Of a DNA stretch of 64,000 nt, positions 27,010 through 34,717 are shown one piece after another (positions within the stretch are counted from its first letter, which is position 1; each line of letters opens with the position of its first letter). Under the pieces are notes generated by a model. The model worked only from the letters and a program-made list of their open reading frames with translations. It had not been told where the DNA came from and did not search any database. Both the position numbers and the translations under genes were made by a program. The stretch is from an uncultured Pseudomonadota bacterium (GTDB lineage Bacteria > Myxococcota_A > UBA796 > SXON01): assembly GCA_903900265.1 (NCBI GenBank), contig CAIUMM010000175.1, forward strand, positions 1 to 64,000, in the 5' to 3' direction.

Positions 27010-28212
27010 ATGCGCATCCTCGTGGCGGACAAGCTCGCCCCCTTTGTCCCTGGTCGTCTTCAGGATCTCGGCGCGGCCGTAACGGTCGACGCGAAAGCCG
27101 ACGGCGAGAGCCTGACCGCGCGCATCGCTGAGCTCGACCCCGACGTGGTGATCGTGCGCTCCACGCAGGTGCTCGCGCCGCAGATTCAGGCCGGAAAGCG
27201 CCTCGCGTTGGTGATCCGCGCCGGCGCGGGTGTCAACACCATCGACCTCGCCACCTGCTCGAAGCGCGGCGTCTATGTCGCCAACTGCCCAGGTAAGAAC
27301 TCGATCGCGGTGGCCGAGCTGGTCATGGGACACCTCGTCAACCTCGACCGCCGCATCGTGGACAACGCGGTGGCGCTGCGCAAGCACACCTGGGACAAAA
27401 AGACCTTTGGCTCGGCGCGTGGCCTCGCGGGACGCACCCTCGCGGTGATCGGCACCGGCCAGATCGGCCAAGAGGTGATCACTCGCGCCAAGGCGTTCGC
27501 GATGAAGGTGGTCGGTTGGTCGCCGGAGCTGGACGCCGCGATGGCGGCGCGCCTCGGCATCACGCGCTTTGACTCCATCGAAGACGCGGTGCGCGGCGCT
27601 GACGCGGTCACCATCCACGTCGCGCTCGCCAAAGAGACGCGCGGACGGATCGGCGAGTCGGTGTTCGCAGCCATGAAGCCCGGCGCGTACTTCATCAACG
27701 CCGCTCGCGGCGAGATCGTCGACTACGACGCGCTCGCACGGGCGATCGAAGAGAAGCACTTCCGCGTCGGTCTCGACGTGTTCCCCGACGAGCCTTCCGC
27801 GTCTCAGGCGTCCTACAGCCACGCCATCGTCGACAACCCCGCCGTCTACGGCACGCACCACATCGGCGCCTCCACCGACGAGTCCGAAGAGGCCGTGGGC
27901 TACGAGACCCTCCGCATCGTCGCGGCCTACCGGGACGGCGCCGCGATCCCCAACGTGGTCAACCTCGCGACGCGCACCCCCGCCAACCACCAGCTGGTGA
28001 TCCGCCACGCCGATCGCGTCGGCGTGCTCGCGCGGGTGTTCGGCTACCTCCGCGAAGCCAACATCAACATCGAAGACATGCAGAACATCGTGTTCTCCGG
28101 CGGTGAAGCCGCCTGTGCGCGCATCGGCATCGTCGGCGAGCTCAACCTCGAGTCGTTGATGAAGCTCTCGTCGGACCCCGACATCTACTCCGTGTCCCAG
28201 GTCGGGATCTAA
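27010..28212 (+). CDS. serA: D-3-phosphoglycerate dehydrogenase
   Basis: The 400-residue enzyme catalyses the first step of serine synthesis, oxidising 3-phosphoglycerate to 3-phosphohydroxypyruvate with NAD. The NAD fold has GTGQIG (148-153). The catalytic region shows NAARGEIVD (Arg233) and the THHIGAST block (His283/284). A C-terminal ACT domain (about 328-400, HADRVGVLARVFGYLREANINIEDMQN..) suggests serine feedback. The length matches short ACT-type SerA proteins rather than the 530-residue long type. serC follows 71 bases downstream, which confirms the pathway. Confidence 0.95.
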   Translation: MRILVADKLAPFVPGRLQDLGAAVTVDAKADGESLTARIAELDPDVVIVRSTQVLAPQIQAGKRLALVIRAGAGVNTIDLATCSKRGVYVANCPGKNSIAVAELVMGHLVNLDRRIVDNAVALRKHTWDKKTFGSARGLAGRTLAVIGTGQIGQEVITRAKAFAMKVVGWSPELDAAMAARLGITRFDSIEDAVRGADAVTIHVALAKETRGRIGESVFAAMKPGAYFINAARGEIVDYDALARAIEEKHFRVGLDVFPDEPSASQASYSHAIVDNPAVYGTHHIGASTDESEEAVGYETLRIVAAYRDGAAIPNVVNLATRTPANHQLVIRHADRVGVLARVFGYLREANINIEDMQNIVFSGGEAACARIGIVGELNLESLMKLSSDPDIYSVSQVGI

Positions 28213-28240
28213 AGCACGCTTTTCTCACGCGCTCCTGTCG

Positions 28241-28272
28241 CGCTCCTTTCTTGCTCGCACTCCTTTCTTGCT
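28241..28272. repeat. Direct repeat in the serA-serC gap
   Basis: CTCCTTTCTTGCT occurs twice in a row (within 28241-28255 and 28256-28272) in a pyrimidine-rich stretch just before serC. It may be a leader element or simple slippage; no hairpin is evident. Confidence 0.6.
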
Positions 28273-28283
28273 GAGGCAAAATC

Positions 28284-29390
28284 ATGTCGAACTACGGTCG
28301 CATTCACAACTTTACCGCTGGCCCCGCCGTGCTTCCGCTCTCCGTGGTCGAAGAGGTGCGCGACGCGCTCCCCAACCTCCATGGGTCCGGTCTCGGGCTG
28401 CTGGAGATCTCCCACCGCTCCAAGACCTTTCAGGCGGTGGTGGACAGCGCAGTAGCGCGCGTTCGTCGGGTGCTCTCGGTGCCTGAGGACTACCCGGTGC
28501 TGTTCCTGCAAGGCGGCGCGAGCCTGCAGTTCTACATGACGGCGTTGAACTTCATCAACCCCGGCCCCAACGGCGAGAAGGGCGCGGCGGACTTCCTCGT
28601 GACCGGCACGTGGTCGCAGAAAGCGGTGAAAGAAGCGAGCCGGGTGGGCGACGCAAAGGCGATCTGGGACGACGCGCCCAACAACTTCCGCCGCGTTCCG
28701 CTGAACGGCGAGTACACGGTGCGCGAAGAGGCGCAGTACCTGCACTACACCAGCAACAACACCATCTATGGGACGATGTACCACCATCATCCCGACAGTC
28801 AGGGCAAGCCGCTCGTGGCCGATCTGTCGTCCAACATCGCCGGCGTCCCGGTCGACATGAAGGGCCACGCGATGATCTACGCGGGCGCGCAGAAGAACCT
28901 TGGTCCTTCGGGCGTGACCTTGGCGATCCTCTCGCCGTGGGCCGCGGCGCGCATCCCCAAGGGCTTGCCGGCGATGCTCGACTACAACGTGCACATCAAG
29001 GATGGTTCGCTGTACAACACCCCCAACGCCTTCGGCATCTTCGTGCTGGAGCGCGTGTTCGCGTGGATGGAAGCCAACGGCGGGCTCGCCGGCGCGATCG
29101 AGCGCAACAACGCCAAGGCGGGCGCGCTCTACGCTGAGCTCGATCGCAGCGCGTTCTGGACCCCGCACGCCGCGAAAGAAGCGCGCTCCTGCATGAACGT
29201 CACCTGGCGCTTGCCCTCCGAGGCGCTCGAGGATCAGTTCGTGAAGGAAGCCAAGGCCGTCGGCCTCGACGGGTTGAAGGGCCACCGTTCGGCGGGCGGC
29301 ATCCGCGCCAGCCTCTACAACGCGCTCCCCATCGAGAGCGTAGCGGCGCTGGTCGACTTCATGAAGGAGTTTGAGCGGAAAAACGGGTGA
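28284..29390 (+). CDS. serC: Phosphoserine aminotransferase
   Basis: The 368-residue PLP enzyme catalyses the second step of serine synthesis, phosphohydroxypyruvate plus glutamate to phosphoserine. The N-terminal block is NFTAGPAVLP, the substrate loop is GLGLLEISHRSKTF (37-49), and the phosphate-binding part is LQGGASLQF. The PLP Lys is Lys204 in YAGAQKNLGPSGVT, and the C-terminal GHRSAGGIRASLYNA is typical of SerC. The upstream sequence has TTGCTGAGGCAAA as a plausible ribosome site. Its TGA overlaps the GTG of the BtpA-like gene. No serB is seen in the window. Confidence 0.96.
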   Translation: MSNYGRIHNFTAGPAVLPLSVVEEVRDALPNLHGSGLGLLEISHRSKTFQAVVDSAVARVRRVLSVPEDYPVLFLQGGASLQFYMTALNFINPGPNGEKGAADFLVTGTWSQKAVKEASRVGDAKAIWDDAPNNFRRVPLNGEYTVREEAQYLHYTSNNTIYGTMYHHHPDSQGKPLVADLSSNIAGVPVDMKGHAMIYAGAQKNLGPSGVTLAILSPWAAARIPKGLPAMLDYNVHIKDGSLYNTPNAFGIFVLERVFAWMEANGGLAGAIERNNAKAGALYAELDRSAFWTPHAAKEARSCMNVTWRLPSEALEDQFVKEAKAVGLDGLKGHRSAGGIRASLYNALPIESVAALVDFMKEFERKNG

Positions 29391-30190
29391 GCCCGTTGCG
29401 CGCAGACTTTACGCTCATTGGGGTCGCGCATCTGCTGCCCCTGCCGGGCGGGCCCAACGGCTCGTCGGGTTTTGCGGCAGTGCGCGCTCGGGCGCTGCAC
29501 GACGCGCAGGTGTTGGCGGACGCAGGCTTCGACGGCATCATCCTCGAAAACTTCGGGGATGCTCCCTTCCCGGCGGGGCCGGTGGACGCGCACGTCGTCG
29601 CGCTGGTCGCGATGCTGGCGGCGGACATCAAGGCGCGCCATGCGCTGGCGGTCGGCATCAACCTGCTGCGCAACGACGCGCACGCCGCGATGGGCGTAGC
29701 CGCGGCCTCCGGCGCGGATTTTATCCGGGTGAACATCCACTCCGGCGCCATGGTCACCGATCAGGGTTTGTTGCAGGGAGACGCCCACCGCACGTTGCGC
29801 TACCGCCGCGAGCTGGGCGTCGCGGACCCGGGGCCGGGCCACGTGCGCATCGCCGCCGACGTGCTGGTCAAGCACGCGGTGCCGCTCGGCGACGTCGAGA
29901 TTGGCGCGGTCGCCGCGGACACCGCGCGTCGGGGCGGCGCGGAGATCCTCATCGTGACCGGCGAAGGCACCGGCAAGGCTGCGGATCCGGCGCGGGTGCG
30001 TCGCGTGCGCGAGGTCCTCCCGGACGTGCCGGTGTGGCTGGGCAGCGGGGTGACGGTGCAGACGCTGCCGCTGTGGATGTCGATCGCGCAAGGGGCGATC
30101 ATCGGCACGGCGGTGCATGAAGACGCCGACATCACCAAGCCATTGGACGCAGGCCGCGCCGCCGCGATCGTCGCTGCCGCGCGCGGCTAA
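29387..30190 (+). CDS. BtpA/SgcQ family TIM-barrel protein
   Basis: The 267-residue protein starts at GTG, in a GTGA overlap with serC. The sequence follows the BtpA/SgcQ family: IGVAHLLPLPGGP, DAGFDGIILENFGDAPF, AVGINLLRNDAHAAMGVAAASGADFIRVNIHSGAMVTDQGLLQGDAHRTLRYR, and later GAEILIVTGEGTGK and VPVWLGSGVT. These proteins have a TIM-barrel fold. BtpA is needed for photosystem I stability in cyanobacteria, while SgcQ members are placed among sugar/nucleoside enzymes. Nothing here suggests photosynthesis, so the activity is unknown. Coupling to serC suggests a link to serine or one-carbon metabolism. Confidence 0.88.
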   Translation: MSPLRADFTLIGVAHLLPLPGGPNGSSGFAAVRARALHDAQVLADAGFDGIILENFGDAPFPAGPVDAHVVALVAMLAADIKARHALAVGINLLRNDAHAAMGVAAASGADFIRVNIHSGAMVTDQGLLQGDAHRTLRYRRELGVADPGPGHVRIAADVLVKHAVPLGDVEIGAVAADTARRGGAEILIVTGEGTGKAADPARVRRVREVLPDVPVWLGSGVTVQTLPLWMSIAQGAIIGTAVHEDADITKPLDAGRAAAIVAAARG

Positions 30191-30269
30191 GGTCGAGTCG
30201 GAGTCCGCGGGCGGTCCGTCCGTCACGTGGGACCCGTCCGGGGCGCAGGTTTTCGGTTAGCCGCCGCCG

Positions 30270-31178
30270 ATGCGAATCGGCTTCTTCGGCACTCCCGACT
30301 TTGCGCTCCACACGCTGCGGGCGCTGCACGCCGCGGGGCACGACATCGCCGTCGTCGTCGCGCAGCCGGACAAGCCCGCCGGGCGCGGAAACAAGGTCAC
30401 CTCACCGGTGACCATCGAGTACGCCCGCGCTCACGGGATCGCGACGTTGCAGCCGGTGAAGGTCAAGACCGGCGAGTTCCCTGAGCAGATCGAGGCCCTG
30501 GGGCTCGACGTCGCGGTGGTCGTCGCGTACGGGCGCATCCTGACGCCGCGCTTGTTGGCGGCGCCGCGACTGGGGTGCGTCAACGTCCATGGTTCGCTGT
30601 TGCCGCGCTGGCGCGGTGCGGCGCCGATCCAATGGGCGGTGCTGTCCGGCGACGCCGAGTCGGGCGTGTGTACGATGCAGATGGACGCGGGGTTGGACAC
30701 TGGCGCGGTGCTCTTGCGCGCAGCGACGCCGATCGGGCCGCGCGAGACGGCGGGCGCGCTGTACGAGCGGCTCGCGGAGCTTGGCGCTGCGCTCGCGGTC
30801 GAGACCGTCGCGCGCCTCGAGACGCTCGTTCCGGTGCCGCAGCCCGAGGCCGGCGTGACGTGGGCGCGGATGCTGGAGCGCGAAGACGGTCACCTCGACT
30901 TCAGCAAGCCCAGCGCGGTGTTGGACGCTCAAGTGCGCGGCCTCTCGCCGTGGCCGGGCACCTACGCGCTGTTTCGCGGCGAGCCGTTGAAGGTGCTCGA
31001 GGCGGAGCCCACCGGGGCGTCGGCGCCGAGCGGTCCCGGCGTCATCGGCAAAGGCGCGGTGGTCGGCACCGGCAGCGGTGGCCTGCGTCTGCTGCGCGTC
31101 CAACTTCCCGGAAAGAAGCCGGTCACCGGCGATGACTTCATGAACGGCGCTCGCGCGCTTGGAGAGCAACTGACATGA
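30270..31178 (+). CDS. fmt: Methionyl-tRNA formyltransferase
   Basis: The 302-residue enzyme formylates initiator Met-tRNA with 10-formyl-tetrahydrofolate. The N-terminal formyltransferase fold starts MRIGFFGTPDFALHTLRAL. Catalytic Asn105, His107 and Asp143 sit in VNVHGSLLPRWRGAAPIQWAV (105-125) and DAGLDTGAVLL. The tRNA-binding C-terminal domain begins near 205 (SAVLDAQVRGLSPWPGTYALF). The usual partner gene def (peptide deformylase) is not adjacent. Its TGA overlaps the ATG of rpe (ATGA). Confidence 0.96.
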   Translation: MRIGFFGTPDFALHTLRALHAAGHDIAVVVAQPDKPAGRGNKVTSPVTIEYARAHGIATLQPVKVKTGEFPEQIEALGLDVAVVVAYGRILTPRLLAAPRLGCVNVHGSLLPRWRGAAPIQWAVLSGDAESGVCTMQMDAGLDTGAVLLRAATPIGPRETAGALYERLAELGAALAVETVARLETLVPVPQPEAGVTWARMLEREDGHLDFSKPSAVLDAQVRGLSPWPGTYALFRGEPLKVLEAEPTGASAPSGPGVIGKGAVVGTGSGGLRLLRVQLPGKKPVTGDDFMNGARALGEQLT

Positions 31179-31837
31179 CCCAGACCCTCGTCGCCCCCAG
31201 CATCCTCTCTGCCGACTTTGGGCACTTGCACGCGGAGATCGCCAGCATCTCCAGCGCCGATTGGATCCACGTCGACGTCATGGACGGCAAGTTCGTGCCG
31301 AACATCACCATCGGCCCGCTGATCGTCGAAGCCGCGCGTCGCGCGTCCGCCGCGCTCGATCGCCCGATGCCGCTGGACGTGCACCTGATGATCGTCGAGC
31401 CCGACCGGTACCTCGCCGACTTCCGCAAGGCCGGCGCCGATATTTTGACCGTGCACGCTGAGGCGTGCACCCACCTCGACCGCTCGGTGCAGTACATCAA
31501 GCAGTTAGGCGCTCAGGCGGGCGTGTCGCTGAACCCGCACACCCCCGAGAATGTGCTGGACTACGTGCTGGACGAGCTGGACGTGGTGCTGTGCATGACG
31601 GTAAACCCGGGCTTTGGCGGACAGTCGCTCATTGAGCGCGTGTTCCCGAAGATCGAGCGCATCCGCGAGACCATCGAGCGGCGCGGGTTGAAGACGCGGA
31701 TCGAGGTGGATGGCGGCGTGAAGCCGGACAACGCGCGACGCTTCCGGGAAGCCGGCGCGCACGTCATGGTGGCGGGGTCGGCAGTGTTCGGTGCGAAAGA
31801 CCGCGACGCGGCGATCAGCGCGATCCGCAGCGCGTAG
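31175..31837 (+). CDS. rpe: Ribulose-phosphate 3-epimerase
   Basis: The 220-residue TIM barrel interconverts ribulose-5-phosphate and xylulose-5-phosphate in the pentose phosphate pathway. Visible motifs are VAPSILSADFGHL, WIHVDVMDGKFVPNITIGP (metal-binding His32 and Asp34), LDVHLMIVEP and VNPGFGGQSLIE, with IEVDGGVKPDNARRF near the C-terminus. All family metal ligands are present. Translation is coupled to fmt by the 4-base overlap. A REP-like palindrome follows 46 bases after the stop. Confidence 0.97.
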   Translation: MTQTLVAPSILSADFGHLHAEIASISSADWIHVDVMDGKFVPNITIGPLIVEAARRASAALDRPMPLDVHLMIVEPDRYLADFRKAGADILTVHAEACTHLDRSVQYIKQLGAQAGVSLNPHTPENVLDYVLDELDVVLCMTVNPGFGGQSLIERVFPKIERIRETIERRGLKTRIEVDGGVKPDNARRFREAGAHVMVAGSAVFGAKDRDAAISAIRSA

Positions 31838-31883
31838 TTCGGGGACCGGGGGGCGTTTCGGAGGAACCTGCATTTTTATGGGG

Positions 31884-31932
31884 GTCAGGTTGTTACCATT
31901 ACACTTTATATGTGTAATGGTAACAACCTGAC
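31884..31932. repeat. REP-like palindrome, copy 2
   Basis: Inverted arms at 31884-31904 and 31912-31932 (21 bp each, 7-base loop) share the core GTCAGGTTGTTACCATTACAC with copy 1 at 3016-3076. The outer 7 bases are intact only on the right side. The direct repeat TTTTATGGG flanks it at 31874-31882 and 31939-31947. It lies between the convergent genes rpe and a CTP-kinase-like gene, where it might also act as a transcription stop for either. Confidence 0.85.
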
Positions 31933-31983
31933 ACCTACTTTTATGGGCGTTCAACCGTTCCGGCTCTGCTCAACCCGGCCCAG

Positions 31984-33009
31984 TTAGCCCAAGTAGCCGC
32001 TGAACCACATCGCCGCGGTGGCGCCAAATGCTGCGCCCAGCGGGATGGTCAGGTTGTCATCGAGGTCGCCGCTGAACAATTCGGCCGCAGCCCCAAACAC
32101 CGCCGCGACCAGCGCGACGACGGCGCGGTTGGGCACGTCTGGCGCAAATCGCAGCAGCGTAGCGATGCCCGCCAGCCACGCAAAGAGCACGAACGCGAGG
32201 GAGCCTTCGAGCGTGCGGCCCGCGACGATCTGCGTGCGGCCGAAGCGACGCCCGATGATCGCCGCGAAAGGGTCTCCAAACCCAAGCACCGCCACCCCGA
32301 GCATCGCGGCCGGAACCGGCGAAATCAGCGCGAGCACCGTCATCGCCGTCGCATACCACGTGGCGGAATTGGCGCGAAAGCGCTCGTGCGCGTGCGCGAC
32401 CGGCCCGAACAGCCACATCATCCAGTCGTTCAGGCGCGGATTGCTGCGCCGCGCATACTCGATGGTCCAAGCGGGGAGCGTGACCGACGCGGCCATCGCG
32501 ATGAGGCTGGCGCGGTTCGGCAGCAGGTGCATGACGAACAGCACCGTGGTCGCGCCGATCATATGGAAGACGTTGCGCGCGTAGTTGGTCGGCCGGAGCG
32601 TGCGCGCCGAGGCGGCTTCCGGGGCGACCTCGCGCAGCAAGGCCTCGTAGGCGGGGTGGATCTGGTGTGAAAAACGCACCCACTCCGCCGCCGCTCCCGT
32701 GCTCGCGCCGTCGGGGAGCGCTGCGCTGATCGCGGCATCGAGGGTGGTCAGCGCAGCGACATGCTCGACGTGGCTTCCGTTCTCGGAGACCAACACCGCG
32801 AGGTGACCTTGCACCGAGGCGACGCGGGCGCGAACCTCCCGCGCGCGCTCATCGGACCAGCCCGCGGGCTCGATGCGGTCCAACAAGCTGTGCAGCTCGG
32901 CTGCGAGCGCCCGCGCGGGAGAGCGGTCTGCCGAACTCTCGGCTTTGGAGCGCACAGGGTGCGCCCCGGATTCACGGGCGGCTTCATCGGCGGAGAGTAC
33001 GGCAGGCAT
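31984..33009 (-). CDS. SEC59/phytol kinase/CTP-transferase-family membrane protein
   Basis: The protein has 341 residues. The first 120 or so are soluble, helical and of unknown role. From about residue 145 it is polytopic, with the family blocks ARRSNPRLNDWMMWLFG, VLGFGDPFAAIIGRRFGRTQIVAGRTLEGSLAFVLFAW and ELFSGDLDDNLTIPL. These match the phosphatidate cytidylyltransferase-like group that includes dolichol, phytol and diacylglycerol kinases using CTP. The FGDP..AA..GR..G and (D)DNL.IP blocks are the nucleotide-binding signature. The substrate lipid is unknown. The soluble N-terminal extension is unusual for these kinases. Confidence 0.8.
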   Translation of the reverse strand: MPAVLSADEAARESGAHPVRSKAESSADRSPARALAAELHSLLDRIEPAGWSDERAREVRARVASVQGHLAVLVSENGSHVEHVAALTTLDAAISAALPDGASTGAAAEWVRFSHQIHPAYEALLREVAPEAASARTLRPTNYARNVFHMIGATTVLFVMHLLPNRASLIAMAASVTLPAWTIEYARRSNPRLNDWMMWLFGPVAHAHERFRANSATWYATAMTVLALISPVPAAMLGVAVLGFGDPFAAIIGRRFGRTQIVAGRTLEGSLAFVLFAWLAGIATLLRFAPDVPNRAVVALVAAVFGAAAELFSGDLDDNLTIPLGAAFGATAAMWFSGYLG

Positions 33010-33080
33010 CGCGATGTTTGTAATGGGTTGTTTTCACGGGGATGTCACGGCTGCGCCTCCCAACGGATAAAACTGCGCCA

Positions 33081-33635
33081 ATGTCTGACGAGCCCACCTC
33101 TCTCTCGCGTCCGATCTCCCCGCTGAGCTCGGCGCTTCCTCCCGGTCCGCCCCCGGCCGACTTTCACGATCATTGCTTGTACGCGCCGGACGCTTGGTTT
33201 GTCGAGCACATCGATCACGTCGACGCCGAGCGGGTTCGCGTGCGGTCGGACACGACGAAGATGGGCGCGTTTGTGGCGGCGCAGGTCGTGCGACGCGGGC
33301 ATCCCAAGCACGTGCCCGGCGCGGTGATGGTGCAGTTGACCGGCACGTTAGGCAGCTTGCACGCGGTCTATGGGCTCGGACTGCGCGACCACGTCGGCTA
33401 TGGCACCAACATCCGCAGCGCGCGGTTTCCGGGGCTCGGTCGCATCGGGCCGCCGATGTGGGCCGAGGGGCGCTGCGCCCGGGTTCGGCGCCTGCGCGGT
33501 CGCGTGTTCACCGACTACGTCTTCGAATACTGGCAGACCGCTAACGATCAGGAGGACGGCGAGCGCACGGTGATCTACACCAGCGAGCAGTCCGCGATCT
33601 GGATGCCTGGCGAGCTGGCTGAGACCGCCACGTGA
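33081..33635 (+). CDS. HotDog-fold thioesterase/dehydratase-like protein
   Basis: ATG 33081 gives 184 residues. The pattern WFVEHIDHVDAERVRVRS.. GHPKHVPGAVMVQLTGTLGSLHAVYGLG (about 40-110) resembles HotDog proteins such as FabZ or acyl-CoA thioesterases, in which a GHFP-like turn precedes the central helix. Here the turn is RGHPKHVPGAVMVQL. A later strand region contains AEGRCARVRRLRGRVFTDYVFEYW. The function is likely acyl-thioester hydrolysis or binding, but the family assignment is tentative. The TGA overlaps the GTG of the following membrane protein gene. Confidence 0.65.
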   Translation: MSDEPTSLSRPISPLSSALPPGPPPADFHDHCLYAPDAWFVEHIDHVDAERVRVRSDTTKMGAFVAAQVVRRGHPKHVPGAVMVQLTGTLGSLHAVYGLGLRDHVGYGTNIRSARFPGLGRIGPPMWAEGRCARVRRLRGRVFTDYVFEYWQTANDQEDGERTVIYTSEQSAIWMPGELAETAT

Positions 33636-34717
33636 GCGCCGGGCGCGGGCTGGCCCTGCGCGCGGGTTTCGGGCGCGGCGGACTGGCTCGGGCCGCGCTC
33701 TATGGCTTGGCGCCTGCGTGTGCGCTTGGGACGTTCGCGAGCGAGATCACCGTCGGCGTTGCGCTCGCGGTGGCCTTGGGACTCGGCGTGCTGGGTGCTG
33801 CCCGGTTTCGAACGCTCGGCGGCCCGTGGCTGCTCGCGTATGCGGCGGTGTGGTTTCTGATGGTCCCGGTGTCCGGCAACTTCCACGAAGGGATCGGGCA
33901 TGTCTGGCCGCTCGCGCCGCTGTTGGTGATTCCGATGCTGCGCGGGGTGGACGGGGTCGACGCTGAGCCGTCGATCCGGGCGGGGCTTTGGGCCGCGGCG
34001 GGGCTGGGGTTGTGGGGCGCCGCGGAGGGGACGATGCGGGAGGCGCATGGCCCGTACTCGCATCACCTGACGCTGGCCTATGCGTTGCTGCCTCCGCTTG
34101 GCGTCGCGCTGCAGCGGCGGAGCGCGCTGGCGTTGCCGATGGTGCTTGGCGTGCTGGGGAGCCGGTCGTCGGGGGCCTTGGTGGCGCTGGCTGTGACCGC
34201 AGTGCTCGGCGTTTGGGCAGGTTTTGACGAGGCGCGCGGGCGCTCAGGGTCGCGGTGGCGGGGGCCGACCGGCGCGCTGCTTGGCATGGCGCTCACCGTG
34301 CTCGGGCTGCCCTTCGCGGACCCAACGGAGGTGCATTCGCGCGCAATTTTGTGGACGGGCGGCCTGCGTGTCGCCCAGGACGGCCCGGTTGGACCCGGTG
34401 GCTATCCGGCGGCGAGCGCCTTGATCTATGACAAGTTAGAGCCCGGCTTTTGGTTTCCCAACCACGCGCATGACAGCGCGACGCAGGTCTACGCGGTGCT
34501 CGGGCCGGCAGGCTGGCTGTGCGCTCTGTTGTTGGTGACGGCGTGGTTTGAGGGCTTCGGAGTGGGCGCGGCTGCGGGCCTCGCGGGGGTGTGCGTCGGC
34601 AGTCTGACCCAAGACAACTTCGGAGATTTGGAGGTGATCCGGGCGATCACCGTCTGGGGAGCGCTCACGGCGTGCGCCTCAGCCGCCGTGGGCTTCAGAT
34701 CGGCGACGCGCAGGTGA
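33632..34717 (+). CDS. Polytopic membrane protein, O-antigen ligase/polymerase-like
   Basis: The 361-residue protein starts at GTG in a 4-base overlap with the HotDog gene. It has roughly ten hydrophobic segments. A hydrophilic loop reads VHSRAILWTGGLRVAQDGPVGPGGYPAASALIYDKLEPGFWFPNHAHDSATQVYAVLGPAGWL. The R..IW..G...DGP..G.GGY and H.H(D/N)...Q pattern is characteristic of Wzy_C O-antigen ligase/polymerase proteins. It is somewhat shorter than typical WaaL. It probably joins lipid-linked glycans or transfers them to an acceptor. Coupling to a HotDog gene is unusual. Confidence 0.65.
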   Translation: MSAGRGLALRAGFGRGGLARAALYGLAPACALGTFASEITVGVALAVALGLGVLGAARFRTLGGPWLLAYAAVWFLMVPVSGNFHEGIGHVWPLAPLLVIPMLRGVDGVDAEPSIRAGLWAAAGLGLWGAAEGTMREAHGPYSHHLTLAYALLPPLGVALQRRSALALPMVLGVLGSRSSGALVALAVTAVLGVWAGFDEARGRSGSRWRGPTGALLGMALTVLGLPFADPTEVHSRAILWTGGLRVAQDGPVGPGGYPAASALIYDKLEPGFWFPNHAHDSATQVYAVLGPAGWLCALLLVTAWFEGFGVGAAAGLAGVCVGSLTQDNFGDLEVIRAITVWGALTACASAAVGFRSATRR

